In this document: positions 27,253-35,109 of the stretch, one piece after another | How positions within the stretch are numbered: the first letter of the stretch is position 1 | How the letters are laid out: the number at the start of each line of letters is the position of its first letter | NCBI GenBank assembly: GCA_027452265.1 | Contig: DAIDGR010000093.1 | Span: 1 to 42,729 of the forward strand | Direction of reading: 5' to 3' | Origin: Caulobacteraceae bacterium | Lineage (GTDB): Bacteria > Pseudomonadota > Alphaproteobacteria > Caulobacterales > Caulobacteraceae | Length of the DNA: 42,729 nucleotides | Notes under the pieces: model-generated | Told to the model about the DNA's origin: nothing | Database searches by the model: none | The model's input: only the letters and a program-made list of their open reading frames with translations | Position numbers and translations under genes: made by a program

Positions 27253-27421
27253 GGGCCGAACCTTCGATGCGTTGCAGCGCCTCTAGATCCGGGGGGCGTC
27301 AGGACGGCCCGGCGGCGCGTCATGGTTTGACTCGAAGTCGAAGGGCAGGCCCTAAAGAGGGTTCAATCAGGTCGGCCTTCGCCTCAGCCCTGGGCGCGGC
27401 CAGGACATGCAGGAGACCGTG

Positions 27422-28135
27422 ATGACCACAGCGCGTGAGATTCCCTTTCAGCTCGGCGGCAAGACCCACCAGGGCCGGCTCGTCGCGCATGAGGGCGCCC
27501 CGCGGCCAACGGTGATTGTCTTCCACGCCTGGGACGGCCGGAGCGAGGGGGTCGACAGAATGGCCGAACGGGTCGCGGACCTGGGTTGGAACACCTTCAG
27601 CGCCGATCTCTATGGCCAAGGGGTGCGCGGCGAGACGGTGGAGGCCTGCCAGGCCCTGATGACCCCGCTGCTGAATGACCGCGGCCACCTCCGCGACCTC
27701 TTGCTGGGAACCGTGACCACGGTTCAGGGCCTTGCCGAGACAGACGCCGCGCGGGTCGCCGCCATCGGCTTCTGCTTCGGAGGCCTGTGCGTCCTCGATC
27801 TGGCGCGCGCCAACGCCCCCCTCAAGGCCGTGGCCAGCTTCCATGGCCTGTTCACCCCCTCAGGCCTTGCCGCCAAGGGACCGATCACCCCCAAGGTCGC
27901 GGCGTTCCACGGCTGGGACGACCCTATGGCCCCGCCGGAGTCGGTGGTCGCCTTCGCCGCCGAATTCACCGCTCTTGGCGCCGACTGGCAGATTCACGGC
28001 TATGGCGGAACCTTGCACGGCTTCATGATGGAGGGGGCGAACAACCCGGCCCTGGGAGTGGCCTATAATCCCGCCTCGGCCCGGCGCGCCTTCGCCAGCC
28101 TGACCTCGCTTCTCGAAGAGTCTCTGGGGGGCTAA
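27422..28135 (+). CDS. Dienelactone hydrolase family protein
   Basis: A 237-residue alpha/beta hydrolase of the dienelactone hydrolase (COG0412) family. The nucleophile is the cysteine C118 in AIGFCFGG; an aspartate lies in HGWDDPM (about 166) and the histidine is H199 in TLHGFM, giving a Cys-Asp-His triad as in DLH. I chose ATG 27422 because AGGAG lies 6 nt upstream; an ATG five codons earlier lacks such a site. Family members hydrolyse lactones or esters, but many are uncharacterised. It is followed at 6 bp by the metallo-beta-lactamase gene, so the three genes hydrolase, MBL and TauE may form one transcript. Confidence 0.87.
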   Translation: MTTAREIPFQLGGKTHQGRLVAHEGAPRPTVIVFHAWDGRSEGVDRMAERVADLGWNTFSADLYGQGVRGETVEACQALMTPLLNDRGHLRDLLLGTVTTVQGLAETDAARVAAIGFCFGGLCVLDLARANAPLKAVASFHGLFTPSGLAAKGPITPKVAAFHGWDDPMAPPESVVAFAAEFTALGADWQIHGYGGTLHGFMMEGANNPALGVAYNPASARRAFASLTSLLEESLGG

Positions 28136-28141
28136 AGACCG

Positions 28142-29074
28142 ATGGCGGGGGATAAGGCGGCCATGGGCGAAGATCCCGCGCTCGCGGAGGCGATCCGGAT
28201 CGCGCGGGGACCCGCCCCGAGGGTCATGACCGTATTCGATGAGCCAACCTTCACGGCGAGCCATATCGTGGCCGACCCGGCGAGTGGCGCCTGCGCGGTG
28301 ATCGACCCGGTTCTGGGTTTCGATCCGTCATCCGGGCGGACAGACACGCGCTCGGCCGATCGGCTGATCGCTCTCGTGCGAGACGAGGGGCTGAGCGTCG
28401 CCTGGATCCTCGAGACCCATGCCCATGCCGACCATCTCTCCGCCGCGCCCTACATCCGCGAGAACCTCGGCGGGCGGATCGCCATCGGGGCGAAGATCGG
28501 CTTGGTCCGGGACGTCTTTGCGCCCCTGTTTGGCGCCCATGCCGGCCTGTCGGAGACGCCGCTGCCCTTCGACCGCCTGTTCGAGGACGCCGAGACGTTC
28601 GCCATTGGCGAGCTTACGGCCCTGGCCTTGCACACGCCCGGCCATACCCCCGCCGATCTTACCTATGTGCTGGGGGGCTGCGCCTTCATCGGCGACACCC
28701 TGTTCATGCCCGACAGCGGCACGGCCCGGACCGATTTCCCAGGGGGCGACGCGCACGGCCTCTACCGCTCGATCCGCCGGATCCTGAACCTGCCTGAGGC
28801 GACGCGGCTGTATCTTTGCCACGACTACAAGGCGCCGGGTCGCGAGGCCTATATCTGGTGCGCCACGGTGAGTGAGCAGAGGGCCGCCAATATTCATATC
28901 CATGATGGCGTATCCGAGGACGCCTTTGTCGCCCTGCGTGAGGCGCGGGACGCCACCCTGGACATGCCGCGTCTGATCCTGCCTTCCCTTCAGGTCAACC
29001 TCCGCGCGGGGTTCCTGCCTGAGCCGGACGCGGATGGCGTAAGACGCCTCGTCCTTCCCCTGAACGCGCTCTGA
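28142..29074 (+). CDS. MBL-fold hydrolase, persulfide dioxygenase-like (Blh/ETHE1 type)
   Basis: A protein of up to 310 residues with the metallo-beta-lactamase fold. Metal motif THAHADH lies in ILETHAHADHLSAA, followed by LHTPGHTPADLTYVLG, GDTLFMPDSGTARTDFPGGD and LCHDY. This set (H-x-H, a GTARTDF segment, a late CHDY) is the persulfide dioxygenase/ETHE1 pattern, which uses one iron to oxidise glutathione persulfide to sulfite. The true start may be ATG 28163 or 28226, since the first 28 residues look less conserved. The TauE-type exporter gene 11 bp downstream supports a sulfur role: sulfite made here would be exported there. No BigR-type sulfide sensor gene is adjacent. Confidence 0.85.
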   Translation: MAGDKAAMGEDPALAEAIRIARGPAPRVMTVFDEPTFTASHIVADPASGACAVIDPVLGFDPSSGRTDTRSADRLIALVRDEGLSVAWILETHAHADHLSAAPYIRENLGGRIAIGAKIGLVRDVFAPLFGAHAGLSETPLPFDRLFEDAETFAIGELTALALHTPGHTPADLTYVLGGCAFIGDTLFMPDSGTARTDFPGGDAHGLYRSIRRILNLPEATRLYLCHDYKAPGREAYIWCATVSEQRAANIHIHDGVSEDAFVALREARDATLDMPRLILPSLQVNLRAGFLPEPDADGVRRLVLPLNAL

Positions 29075-29085
29075 AGGGTGGTCCC

Positions 29086-29865
29086 ATGACCCTCAGTCTC
29101 GTCCAGGATCTGATCGGCCTTCTTTGCGGTGGTCTGGTGGGCTTTTCCCTGGGCCTCGTGGGGGGAGGGGGCTCGATCCTCGCGGTCCCGCTCATGGTTT
29201 ATGTCGTGGGGCTAAAGGACCCCCATCTGGCGATCGGAACCAGCGCCGCGGCCGTGGGCGTCAATGCTCTGGTCAATCTCATCCCGCATGCACGTCGCGG
29301 CAGCGTGGTCTGGTCCAGCGCCCTGATCTTCGCCGCCGCCGGGGTCGTGGGCGCGGCGATTGGATCGACGCTGGGCAAGGCGTTCGATGGCGGCAAGCTT
29401 CTGGTGCTCTTCGCCGGCCTGATGGTGGTGGTCGGGGTGCTGATGCTGCGGCCACGGCCCAACGAGTCGGGAGGGCGGCCCGGTCTCGATGCGCAGCGCA
29501 TCGGCAAACTTGTCCTCTCGGGCGCCGCAACCGGCGCCCTCTCCGGCTTCTTCGGCATCGGCGGAGGCTTTCTCATCGTCCCCGCCCTGATGGCCTCGAC
29601 GGGCATGCCCATTCTGTATTGTGTCGGGACTTCGCTCGTCTCGGTGGCGGCCTTCGGGCTGACCACGGCGGTGAACTATGCACGAAGCGGCCTGGTGGAT
29701 TGGGCCGCGGCGGCCGTGTTCGTCGTCGGCGGAATGGCGGGCGGGTTCGGCGGCGTCGCTCTGGCGCACCGTCTGGCGGGCGCCCGGGGCGCGCTCAACC
29801 GGGTCTTCGCCGGCCTGATCTTCGTCGTCGCGGCCTATGTCCTCTACCGCGGCCTCCGCCTCTAG
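29086..29865 (+). CDS. Sulfite exporter TauE/SafE family membrane protein
   Basis: A 259-residue polytopic inner-membrane protein with about eight hydrophobic segments. The N-terminal half motif GLVGGGGSILAVPLMVYVVG and the second-half counterpart GFFGIGGGFLIVPALMASTG are the two glycine-rich repeats of the TauE/SafE (DUF81) fold. Known members export sulfite, sulfoacetate or related anions. Pairing with a persulfide dioxygenase-like gene directly upstream points to sulfite or thiosulfate efflux in sulfide detoxification. That is inference from neighbourhood. The gene is convergent with otnC, 60 bp away. Confidence 0.9.
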   Translation: MTLSLVQDLIGLLCGGLVGFSLGLVGGGGSILAVPLMVYVVGLKDPHLAIGTSAAAVGVNALVNLIPHARRGSVVWSSALIFAAAGVVGAAIGSTLGKAFDGGKLLVLFAGLMVVVGVLMLRPRPNESGGRPGLDAQRIGKLVLSGAATGALSGFFGIGGGFLIVPALMASTGMPILYCVGTSLVSVAAFGLTTAVNYARSGLVDWAAAAVFVVGGMAGGFGGVALAHRLAGARGALNRVFAGLIFVVAAYVLYRGLRL

Positions 29866-29925
29866 GGCAGCTCACGCCGGGGCGTTCCACCCGCCATCGG
29901 GGCTCGCGCCGCCGGAGGGAGCGGC

Positions 29926-30588
29926 TTAGCGGACCGCGCCGTAGCGCTGGGCCTTCATCCGCTCAAAAAACTCTGTCCATTGCGCCTCACTCAGCCTTGA
30001 AGGCTCACCGAGCTGGCGGGCCAGGACATATTGCCGGCACATGATCTCCAGCCTGTGGGCCAGGTTCACCGCCGCATTGAGGCTCCGTGCGCGGCAGATC
30101 ATGCCGTGATTGCCCAGCAGGCAGGCCGTTCGCTCACGCAGGGCCAGGGCCGCGTCCCGCGCCAGGGTCTCGCCGCCGAAGGTGGAGTAGGGGACGCAGG
30201 GGACGTCCGAACCGCCAAACAGGCCCACCAGATAGTGAAACCCGGGCAGGGGCTGGTTATGGCACGAAACGGCCACGCAGTAGTCGGAATGGGTGTGGAC
30301 CACCGCGGCGGCGTCCGGATGTTCGGCATAAACCGCCGCGTGCATGCGCCACTCGCTGGAGGGGGTCTGGCCGGCGGGCCACGTTCCGTCGCCGCGCACC
30401 AAGACCAGGGCGTCTTCGGTCAGGGTATCGGCGGAGGCGCCAGTGGGCGAAATCAGCATGCCCTCGCCCAGCCGACAACTCAGATTGCCCGAGGACAGCT
30501 CGTTGAGCTTGAGAGCCTCGGTCCTCCGGTAGGCGGCGACCAACTCGCGTCTCAGCCGCGTCTCGTCGCTATCGCTCATTCCGCTCAC
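29926..30588 (-). CDS. otnC: Class II aldolase/adducin protein, 3-oxo-tetronate 4-phosphate decarboxylase-like
   Basis: A 220-residue zinc aldolase of the FucA/AraD family. The zinc site is formed by H98 and H100 in VVHTHSDYC and a third histidine in LLGNHGMI; E79 in SSEWRMH is the catalytic acid. The phosphate-binding loop is in NELSSGNLSCR and ISPTGAS. It lies 9 bp downstream of a 3-oxo-tetronate kinase gene on the same strand, the OtnK-OtnC pairing. In that pathway OtnC decarboxylates 3-oxo-tetronate 4-phosphate to dihydroxyacetone phosphate. The name rests on this pairing; the fold alone would only say class II aldolase. Confidence 0.83.
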   Translation of the reverse strand: MSGMSDSDETRLRRELVAAYRRTEALKLNELSSGNLSCRLGEGMLISPTGASADTLTEDALVLVRGDGTWPAGQTPSSEWRMHAAVYAEHPDAAAVVHTHSDYCVAVSCHNQPLPGFHYLVGLFGGSDVPCVPYSTFGGETLARDAALALRERTACLLGNHGMICRARSLNAAVNLAHRLEIMCRQYVLARQLGEPSRLSEAQWTEFFERMKAQRYGAVR

Positions 30589-30597
30589 GATCCCCCC

Positions 30598-31887
30598 TTA
30601 CAATCCCCGCTCAAACGCCTCGGGCGCCGCATCGGCCTCGGCAAGGCGCGCAAGGGCCAGATCGAAGAAGCTCGCATCGCCCACACTGCCCGCCTTGACC
30701 ACGAACGACATCGCCACGGGAGCGGCCGTCCGGCAATAACCGCCATACAGGTCATCATACGCGGCGACGTCCAGCCGCGCGACGCCGAGCGCGTTCAGGA
30801 CCTCGCCGGACGATTCCCCGCCGGCGATGACGAACTTGCGTACGCCCAGCCCGAACAGCTCGCGCGCGAGGCGTCCCAAGACCGCATCGGCCCGGGCCGC
30901 GGCGCCGTCCCGGCCAAACCGCGCCTGCGCCGCGCGGACCGCCTCGGGGCCCGCCGAGGTTGCGACGCCGACCGGTCCCTCCATCAGGCGCGGCCCCGCC
31001 CACGCTCGCACCCGCGTCACCAGATCGGGGTCATCGCCGTCGCGGGCCAAATCAATCCGCCAAACGGGGTGGCGCGCCTCAAACGCGTCGAGCTGAGCCA
31101 GGGTCTGGGGCGCGCAGCTTCCCGCCAGAACAGCGGCCGCGCCAGGGGAGGGGCCCAGAAGCCGGGGCGGCGAGAGGGGCGGCGGCGCTCCGCCTCGCCA
31201 CGCCCGGGCCAGGGCCGGCGCCAGGCTGTCCGCCCCGGTGATGAGCGGAAGCTCGAGGCCCAAGGCCGCAACGCGCGTCAGATCCTCCTCGTTCACCGTA
31301 TCCACGATCTGAAAGGGCCCCTTGGCGCCGGTCAGCCGCGCTCTGGCGGCCGCGGGATCGCGCAGGATCTTGTGCGGAATCAGCCCCACCTTGATCTGCG
31401 TCTGGGATTGAAGGACCTCCACCAGATCGGAGCTCCAGGCCGGCGTCGCGGGGTCGTTGCGCTTGAACGACTCGGCCAATGGGGTGGCGCGCACGAAAAG
31501 GCGCCCCTGATAGACCGTGACGTCGCGCTCCAGATAGGCGGGGCAGAAGAGGGTCGCAGGGGCCCCGGTCGCCTCAAGCAGGGCTTCGGCGATAGGCCCG
31601 ATATTTCCGTCTCGTCGGGAGTCGAAGAGGGCGCTGTACTTGGCGTAGAGCCGCCGCGCCCCGATACGGGCGAAGGCCGCCGCCGCCTGGCGGGCCTCTT
31701 CGCGCGCCGCCTCGGGCGGGATCAGACGAATCTTGCGCGCCAGGACCACCGCTTCGGCGCCCGGCGCCGCCAAGTCCAGGGCCTCGGCCGACAGGACCAG
31801 AGGGCAGGCGACGCCCTCGCGCACCATCAGGCTGGCCACCATCATGCCGCCGGTCAGATCATCGGCCAGGACACCCAGTTCGATCAT
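30598..31887 (-). CDS. otnK: 3-oxo-tetronate kinase-like protein (four-carbon acid sugar kinase)
   Basis: A 429-residue protein of the DUF1537 acid-sugar kinase family that phosphorylates 3-oxo-tetronates. The N-terminal ELGVLADDLTGGMMVASLMV carries the acidic substrate motif, here DDLTGG where DDFTGA/S is usual. The segment YAKYSALFDSRRDGNIGPIAEALLE and then CPAYLERDVTVYQGRLFV match the OtnK branch. The C-terminal nucleotide-binding half has VIAGGESSGEVLNALGV. ATG 31887 is chosen; an ATG six codons upstream is also possible. Isomerase (otnI) and dehydrogenase (ltnD) genes that usually go with this pair are not in the window. Confidence 0.85.
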   Translation of the reverse strand: MIELGVLADDLTGGMMVASLMVREGVACPLVLSAEALDLAAPGAEAVVLARKIRLIPPEAAREEARQAAAAFARIGARRLYAKYSALFDSRRDGNIGPIAEALLEATGAPATLFCPAYLERDVTVYQGRLFVRATPLAESFKRNDPATPAWSSDLVEVLQSQTQIKVGLIPHKILRDPAAARARLTGAKGPFQIVDTVNEEDLTRVAALGLELPLITGADSLAPALARAWRGGAPPPLSPPRLLGPSPGAAAVLAGSCAPQTLAQLDAFEARHPVWRIDLARDGDDPDLVTRVRAWAGPRLMEGPVGVATSAGPEAVRAAQARFGRDGAAARADAVLGRLARELFGLGVRKFVIAGGESSGEVLNALGVARLDVAAYDDLYGGYCRTAAPVAMSFVVKAGSVGDASFFDLALARLAEADAAPEAFERGL

Positions 31888-31947
31888 GCCCGCGAGGTCG
31901 CACAATCCGCGGGGAGCGCCTAGCCCGGCTTCGCGCTAGAAGACCGC

Positions 31948-32628
31948 ATGACCGTCACCTCGCACGCCATCCTCTTCGATCTTGACGGAACCCTTGTGGA
32001 TTCAGAGCCCGGGATCCGGGCCAGCTATCGTGCGGTGATGCGCGAGCTGGGGCATGACCCCGATCGGCTCGATCTTACTGGACTGATCGGGCCGCCGCTG
32101 GAGGACGGCATGGCCAAGGTCCTGGCGCGTGAGGGCGACACCCGCGTCGCCGAGGGTGTGAGGCTCTATCGCGAGCACTATGGCCGGGAAGGCCTATTCG
32201 AAACCCGGCTCTATCCAGGGATCGTGGACATGCTGGACAGGCTGGCCAAGGATCACGCCCGCCTGTTCGTCGCCACGTCCAAGCAAACCGCCTTCGCCAG
32301 ACGAATCCTTGAGCATCTGGGTCTTGCGCCGCGCTTCGTGGCCATTCAGGGCGCCGAGCCGGGCGGGGTTGAGCGCAAGGCCGACGTGATCGGGGCCTTG
32401 CTCGCCGCGCACGACCTCCCAGAGCCTCTGACCTTGATGGTCGGCGACCGTCACCACGACGTGGATGGCGCTCGGGCGCACGGCTTGGCGACCATCGGCG
32501 TTCTTTGGGGATATGGCGCACGTGAGGAATTGGCTGGCGCGCAATGGCTGGTGGATCGCCCGGCCGAGCTTTCAGTCCTGGTGACCCGGATTTTGGCGGG
32601 GGGCGTGGACCCGGTGCGCGGGGCCTAG
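31948..32628 (+). CDS. HAD-family hydrolase, phosphoglycolate phosphatase-like
   Basis: A 226-residue haloacid-dehalogenase-superfamily phosphatase. Motif I is LFDLDGTLVDS (nucleophile D11, acid D13), motif II is FVATSKQ, the lysine of motif III is in ERKADVI, and motif IV is LMVGDRHHDVDGARAHGL. The cap domain between motifs I and II is of the Gph/PGM type. It divergently faces the otnK gene (60 bp apart), and its end lies 24 bp from the insertion element. Substrate cannot be told; phosphoglycolate or another sugar phosphate is likely. Confidence 0.88.
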   Translation: MTVTSHAILFDLDGTLVDSEPGIRASYRAVMRELGHDPDRLDLTGLIGPPLEDGMAKVLAREGDTRVAEGVRLYREHYGREGLFETRLYPGIVDMLDRLAKDHARLFVATSKQTAFARRILEHLGLAPRFVAIQGAEPGGVERKADVIGALLAAHDLPEPLTLMVGDRHHDVDGARAHGLATIGVLWGYGAREELAGAQWLVDRPAELSVLVTRILAGGVDPVRGA

Positions 32629-32646
32629 GGGCGTCTAGACCCAGGA

Positions 32647-32652
32647 TCCAAA
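32647..32652. repeat. Target-site duplication of the insertion element, left copy
   Basis: TCCAAA directly precedes the TGT left end of the element. The identical hexamer directly follows its ACA right end at 35104-35109. Confidence 0.8.
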
Positions 32653-32704
32653 TGTCTACGCCGGTTAGAGATGTCGCGGTTTGAACAAAATAGAGATGTC
32701 AGTC
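32653..32704 (+). repeat. Left terminal end of the insertion element
   Basis: The tip is TGTCTACGCCGGTTAGAG followed by ATGTC at 32671, and a second TAGAGATGTCAGTC lies at 32691-32704. Spacing of the ATGTC sites matches the right end within one base. The match to the right end is confined to these sites rather than being one continuous inverted repeat. Confidence 0.75.
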
Positions 32705-32860
32705 ACCGGCCCATCAGGAGGGCGGCGGGCGGGCGCGTAGCCTTCACATCGCGCAGAGCCCGACCGCCGGCCGACGCACGGGCGGGGCAGCTTCGTCTTT
32801 GTTTTCCGAGTGCGCGTTAGCGCGCGAGGCACGTAGAGCCCGCGCCATCAGCGTGATTGC

Positions 32861-33649
32861 CTAGTATACGCTCTCGCGCGGCTTACCCGGTTCAAGATCG
32901 ATTGCCAGAATCCGCGCCTCGACGAAGCCAAACAGCCCGTAGGCTGGGTCGAGTTCAACCCTGAAACCTTGATCTGCGGTGCGGCTGAGCGCCAGTCCGT
33001 AGATGGCGTTCTGTTCGTTGAAATCGTTCAGCTCAAGGTTCACGACGCCCTCCAGCCGAAAGGACACCAGGGCATGTTTGTTCAAAACAAAGAAGCCTTT
33101 GGCGTCGACCTCGGACGTCATCTGGAATGCATGAATCTTGATGCTGCATCGGGCCATTTTCCGATCCAGCGACAATTCCAGCACTTCGGCGTCGTGAAAG
33201 GATGGCACGCGGCCGTCAAACCATTCCAATAGCTGCTGCCCGCCTGGGATCTCGCCGAGCAGTTCGGCCGTGGTGACAGGAAGCGGTGCGTCAGCCTCCC
33301 CCTGCTCATCCTCCCGCATTCTTGCGTAGAGCTCACGCTCAGCCTGGTTGATCTGCGACGGGTCACGATCGATCTCACGTTTGCTAGCCGGCAGATGGTG
33401 ACGTTTGTCAGCGTAGTTATAGAAAAGCGTCCCGTGGATTCCGTCCGCCTTGCTCTTGTGAATCGGACGGAGCCATAGGTTGTTGAGCACCTCCGCGACA
33501 TGGCTCTCGTGGTGTCGAGCTATGAAGTCCTCAATTATCTCAATGTCTTGGCCGGGGTTGGGGAACAGATACGAAAACTCGCTCTCCGTCGCCCTGAAGA
33601 TGCTGAGGGTCGCGTTGTCCGCCCCATCCCGGATCTGAACATTTTTCAA
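32861..33649 (-). CDS. Passenger gene of the insertion element: unknown N-terminal domain plus Imm50-like immunity domain
   Basis: A 262-residue protein encoded inside the element. The C-terminal half (about residues 140-255) has the layout of the Imm50 immunity family: VPSFHDAEVLELSLDR, a strand-rich centre, VNLELNDFNEQNAIYGLAL and LDPAYGLFGFVEARILAIDL. Imm50 proteins neutralise toxins of polymorphic toxin systems. The N-terminal half (NVQIRDGADNATLSIFRATE, later LFYNYADKRHHLPASKREID) I do not recognise. TTG 33649 is chosen because GGGAG lies 6 nt upstream; the frame is open to a GTG at 33727 that overlaps the transposase end. No toxin gene is present. The gene is lower in GC than its surroundings and presumably travels with the element. 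The Imm50 call is by eye. Confidence 0.7.
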   Translation of the reverse strand: MKNVQIRDGADNATLSIFRATESEFSYLFPNPGQDIEIIEDFIARHHESHVAEVLNNLWLRPIHKSKADGIHGTLFYNYADKRHHLPASKREIDRDPSQINQAERELYARMREDEQGEADAPLPVTTAELLGEIPGGQQLLEWFDGRVPSFHDAEVLELSLDRKMARCSIKIHAFQMTSEVDAKGFFVLNKHALVSFRLEGVVNLELNDFNEQNAIYGLALSRTADQGFRVELDPAYGLFGFVEARILAIDLEPGKPRESVY

Positions 33650-33716
33650 GCGCGACTCCCACGACCACAGTTCGCACGCATATCGCGAATGCTTGCGAGC
33701 CGCTATCCGGCGACGA

Positions 33717-35015
33717 TCACCCGACACCGAACATGTGCCCGCTCTGATCCCGACGCTTGGGCGCCCTGATGCTGCGCTTGTCGGGTTCGTGCATGTCCTG
33801 GCTCTGCCGGATCAGGTCGAGCAACGATCCCAGCCGCTTGTTCTCGGTGATGGCGGCCTGGTTGACCTTCCTGATCTTGTCGAAGGTGCGATAGGGGAGG
33901 TCGATCCCGTCGTGCCGGATCACTAGGCGCCCATCGGGATAGTCGTAGACGGTGACGCGCTTGCCGATCGCCGCCTGGGCGGCCTCGGTCGGCTCCAGAA
34001 TGAACATCACCTTGTCGTATTGCAGGGGCAGCGCCTGGGACAGGGTGCGCTCGACGCGCCAGTTGAAGGCCTCATCGAGATTATCGCGGTTGGTCATGAG
34101 TCTGTGCAGATCCTTGGGGTTGGCGGCGGGCTTGGCGAAACGGGCGTTGTAGTCAGCGAGAAAGCCGGGGAGGAAGGCGTTGCCTTCGGCAATACTGCCC
34201 ACGCCGGCGAGCCGAAGTTCCTTCACCAGCCGGTCCTGCAAGGTCTTGTTGGCGCGTTCGACACGGCCCTTGGCCTGGCTGGAGTTGGCGCAGATGATCT
34301 CGATGCTGAGGTCGTGCAGGGCGCGGCCGAACTGGGTCATGCCGTCCGTGGTCGCGCCGGCGGCCCGGTTCACGCGGAACACCGAATGCTTGTCGCTGTA
34401 GAAGGCGATCGGCTTGCCGTGGGTCTCAAGATAGGACCGCGTCGCCGAGAAATAGGAAAAGGTCGACTCCGTCTGGGCGAACTGCAGGTGCATGAGCCGG
34501 CTGGTGGCGTCGTCGATGAACACCAGCAGGGTGCACTTGGGGCCACGGTCCTCGAACCAGCGATGCTCGGAGCCGTCGATCTGGACGAGCTCGCCGAGGC
34601 AGTCGCGCCGGTCGCGCGGCTGGTGAACCTTGCCGCGACGCCTCTTGCGGGTCTGCCAAAGACCATCGGCCACCATCCAGGCTCGCAGCGTCTCGCGGGA
34701 GATAGCCAGGTCATGCAACTCACGCAGCTTCTCGGCGGCCAGCGTGGGTCCGAAGTCGGCGTACCGCTCCTTGACCAGGGCCATGGCCGTCAGCCGCACA
34801 TCATCGGGCGTCTTGCGGTTGCTTGGTCGGCCGCGCTTCCTGGAGATCAAGCCATCGGCGCCGCGGAGGCGGTAGGCCTTCAGCAGTCGCCAGACCTGTC
34901 GCTCAGTGAGCCCGAGGACCTGGGCGGCGGCGCGTACCGGCATCCGTTCGTGATCGACGTCTCGCAGAATCTCGAACTTGGTCAGCTCCGCATCGCTCAT
35001 GATCCGCACCGGCAT
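33717..35015 (-). CDS. ISNCY (IS1202 group) DDE transposase
   Basis: A 432-residue transposase. An N-terminal IS481-like helix-turn-helix (RAAAQVLGLTERQVWRLLKA) is followed by SRKRGRPSNRK and YADFGPTLAAEKL. The integrase core has the DDE triad, numbered from the longer ATG 35024 start: D150 in LVQIDGSEHRWFEDRGP, D211 in FYSDKHSVFRVN, and E256 in AKGRVERANKTLQDRLVKEL. These phrases are typical of proteins annotated as ISNCY family. The whole frame is open, so the gene looks functional. ATG 35015 has GGGAG nine bases upstream and is preferred over ATG 35024. The promoter would lie in the 88 bp to the right end of the element. Confidence 0.92.
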   Translation of the reverse strand: MPVRIMSDAELTKFEILRDVDHERMPVRAAAQVLGLTERQVWRLLKAYRLRGADGLISRKRGRPSNRKTPDDVRLTAMALVKERYADFGPTLAAEKLRELHDLAISRETLRAWMVADGLWQTRKRRRGKVHQPRDRRDCLGELVQIDGSEHRWFEDRGPKCTLLVFIDDATSRLMHLQFAQTESTFSYFSATRSYLETHGKPIAFYSDKHSVFRVNRAAGATTDGMTQFGRALHDLSIEIICANSSQAKGRVERANKTLQDRLVKELRLAGVGSIAEGNAFLPGFLADYNARFAKPAANPKDLHRLMTNRDNLDEAFNWRVERTLSQALPLQYDKVMFILEPTEAAQAAIGKRVTVYDYPDGRLVIRHDGIDLPYRTFDKIRKVNQAAITENKRLGSLLDLIRQSQDMHEPDKRSIRAPKRRDQSGHMFGVG

Positions 35016-35052
35016 GATGGTCATCTCCCATGGACCAGCCGATGGTCGGGGA

Positions 35053-35103
35053 GACTGACGTCTCTAACTTGCTCGGCACTGACATTTGCATTTTGCTGCT
35101 ACA
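35053..35103 (-). repeat. Right terminal end of the insertion element
   Basis: Read inward on the minus strand the tip is TGTAGCAGCAAAATGCAA, then ATGTC (35085-35081) and TAGAGACGTCAGTC (35066-35053). The two inner sites are at 18 and 42 nt from the tip, against 18 and 43 nt at the left end. Confidence 0.75.
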
Positions 35104-35109
35104 TCCAAA
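35104..35109. repeat. Target-site duplication of the insertion element, right copy
   Basis: TCCAAA directly after the ACA end, identical to 32647-32652. Its last base is also the first base of the dif-like site. Confidence 0.8.

Larger units (their letters stand above)
32653..35103 (-). mobile_element. ISNCY/IS1202-type insertion sequence with a passenger gene
   Basis: A 2451-bp element bounded by 5'-TGT and ACA-3' and flanked by an exact TCCAAA duplication. Both ends, read inward, carry ATGTC exactly 18 nt from the tip, and a TAGAGATGTCAGTC (left, at offset 43) or TAGAGACGTCAGTC (right, at offset 42) further in. These are probably transposase-binding repeats. Inside are the transposase (33717-35015) and, downstream on the same strand, a second gene (32861-33649) unrelated to transposition. 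The passenger region is about 57 percent GC against about two thirds around the element. The right duplication overlaps the first base of a dif-like site. The 208 bp between the left end and the passenger gene hold no recognisable feature beyond the end repeats. All parts look intact, so the insertion may be recent. Confidence 0.87.

Noticed and set aside
30031-31923. A 630-codon open frame on the + strand opposite otnC and otnK
   Set aside because: It is the antisense shadow of two well-conserved genes; long antisense frames are normal in DNA this GC-rich, and the product shows no domain.
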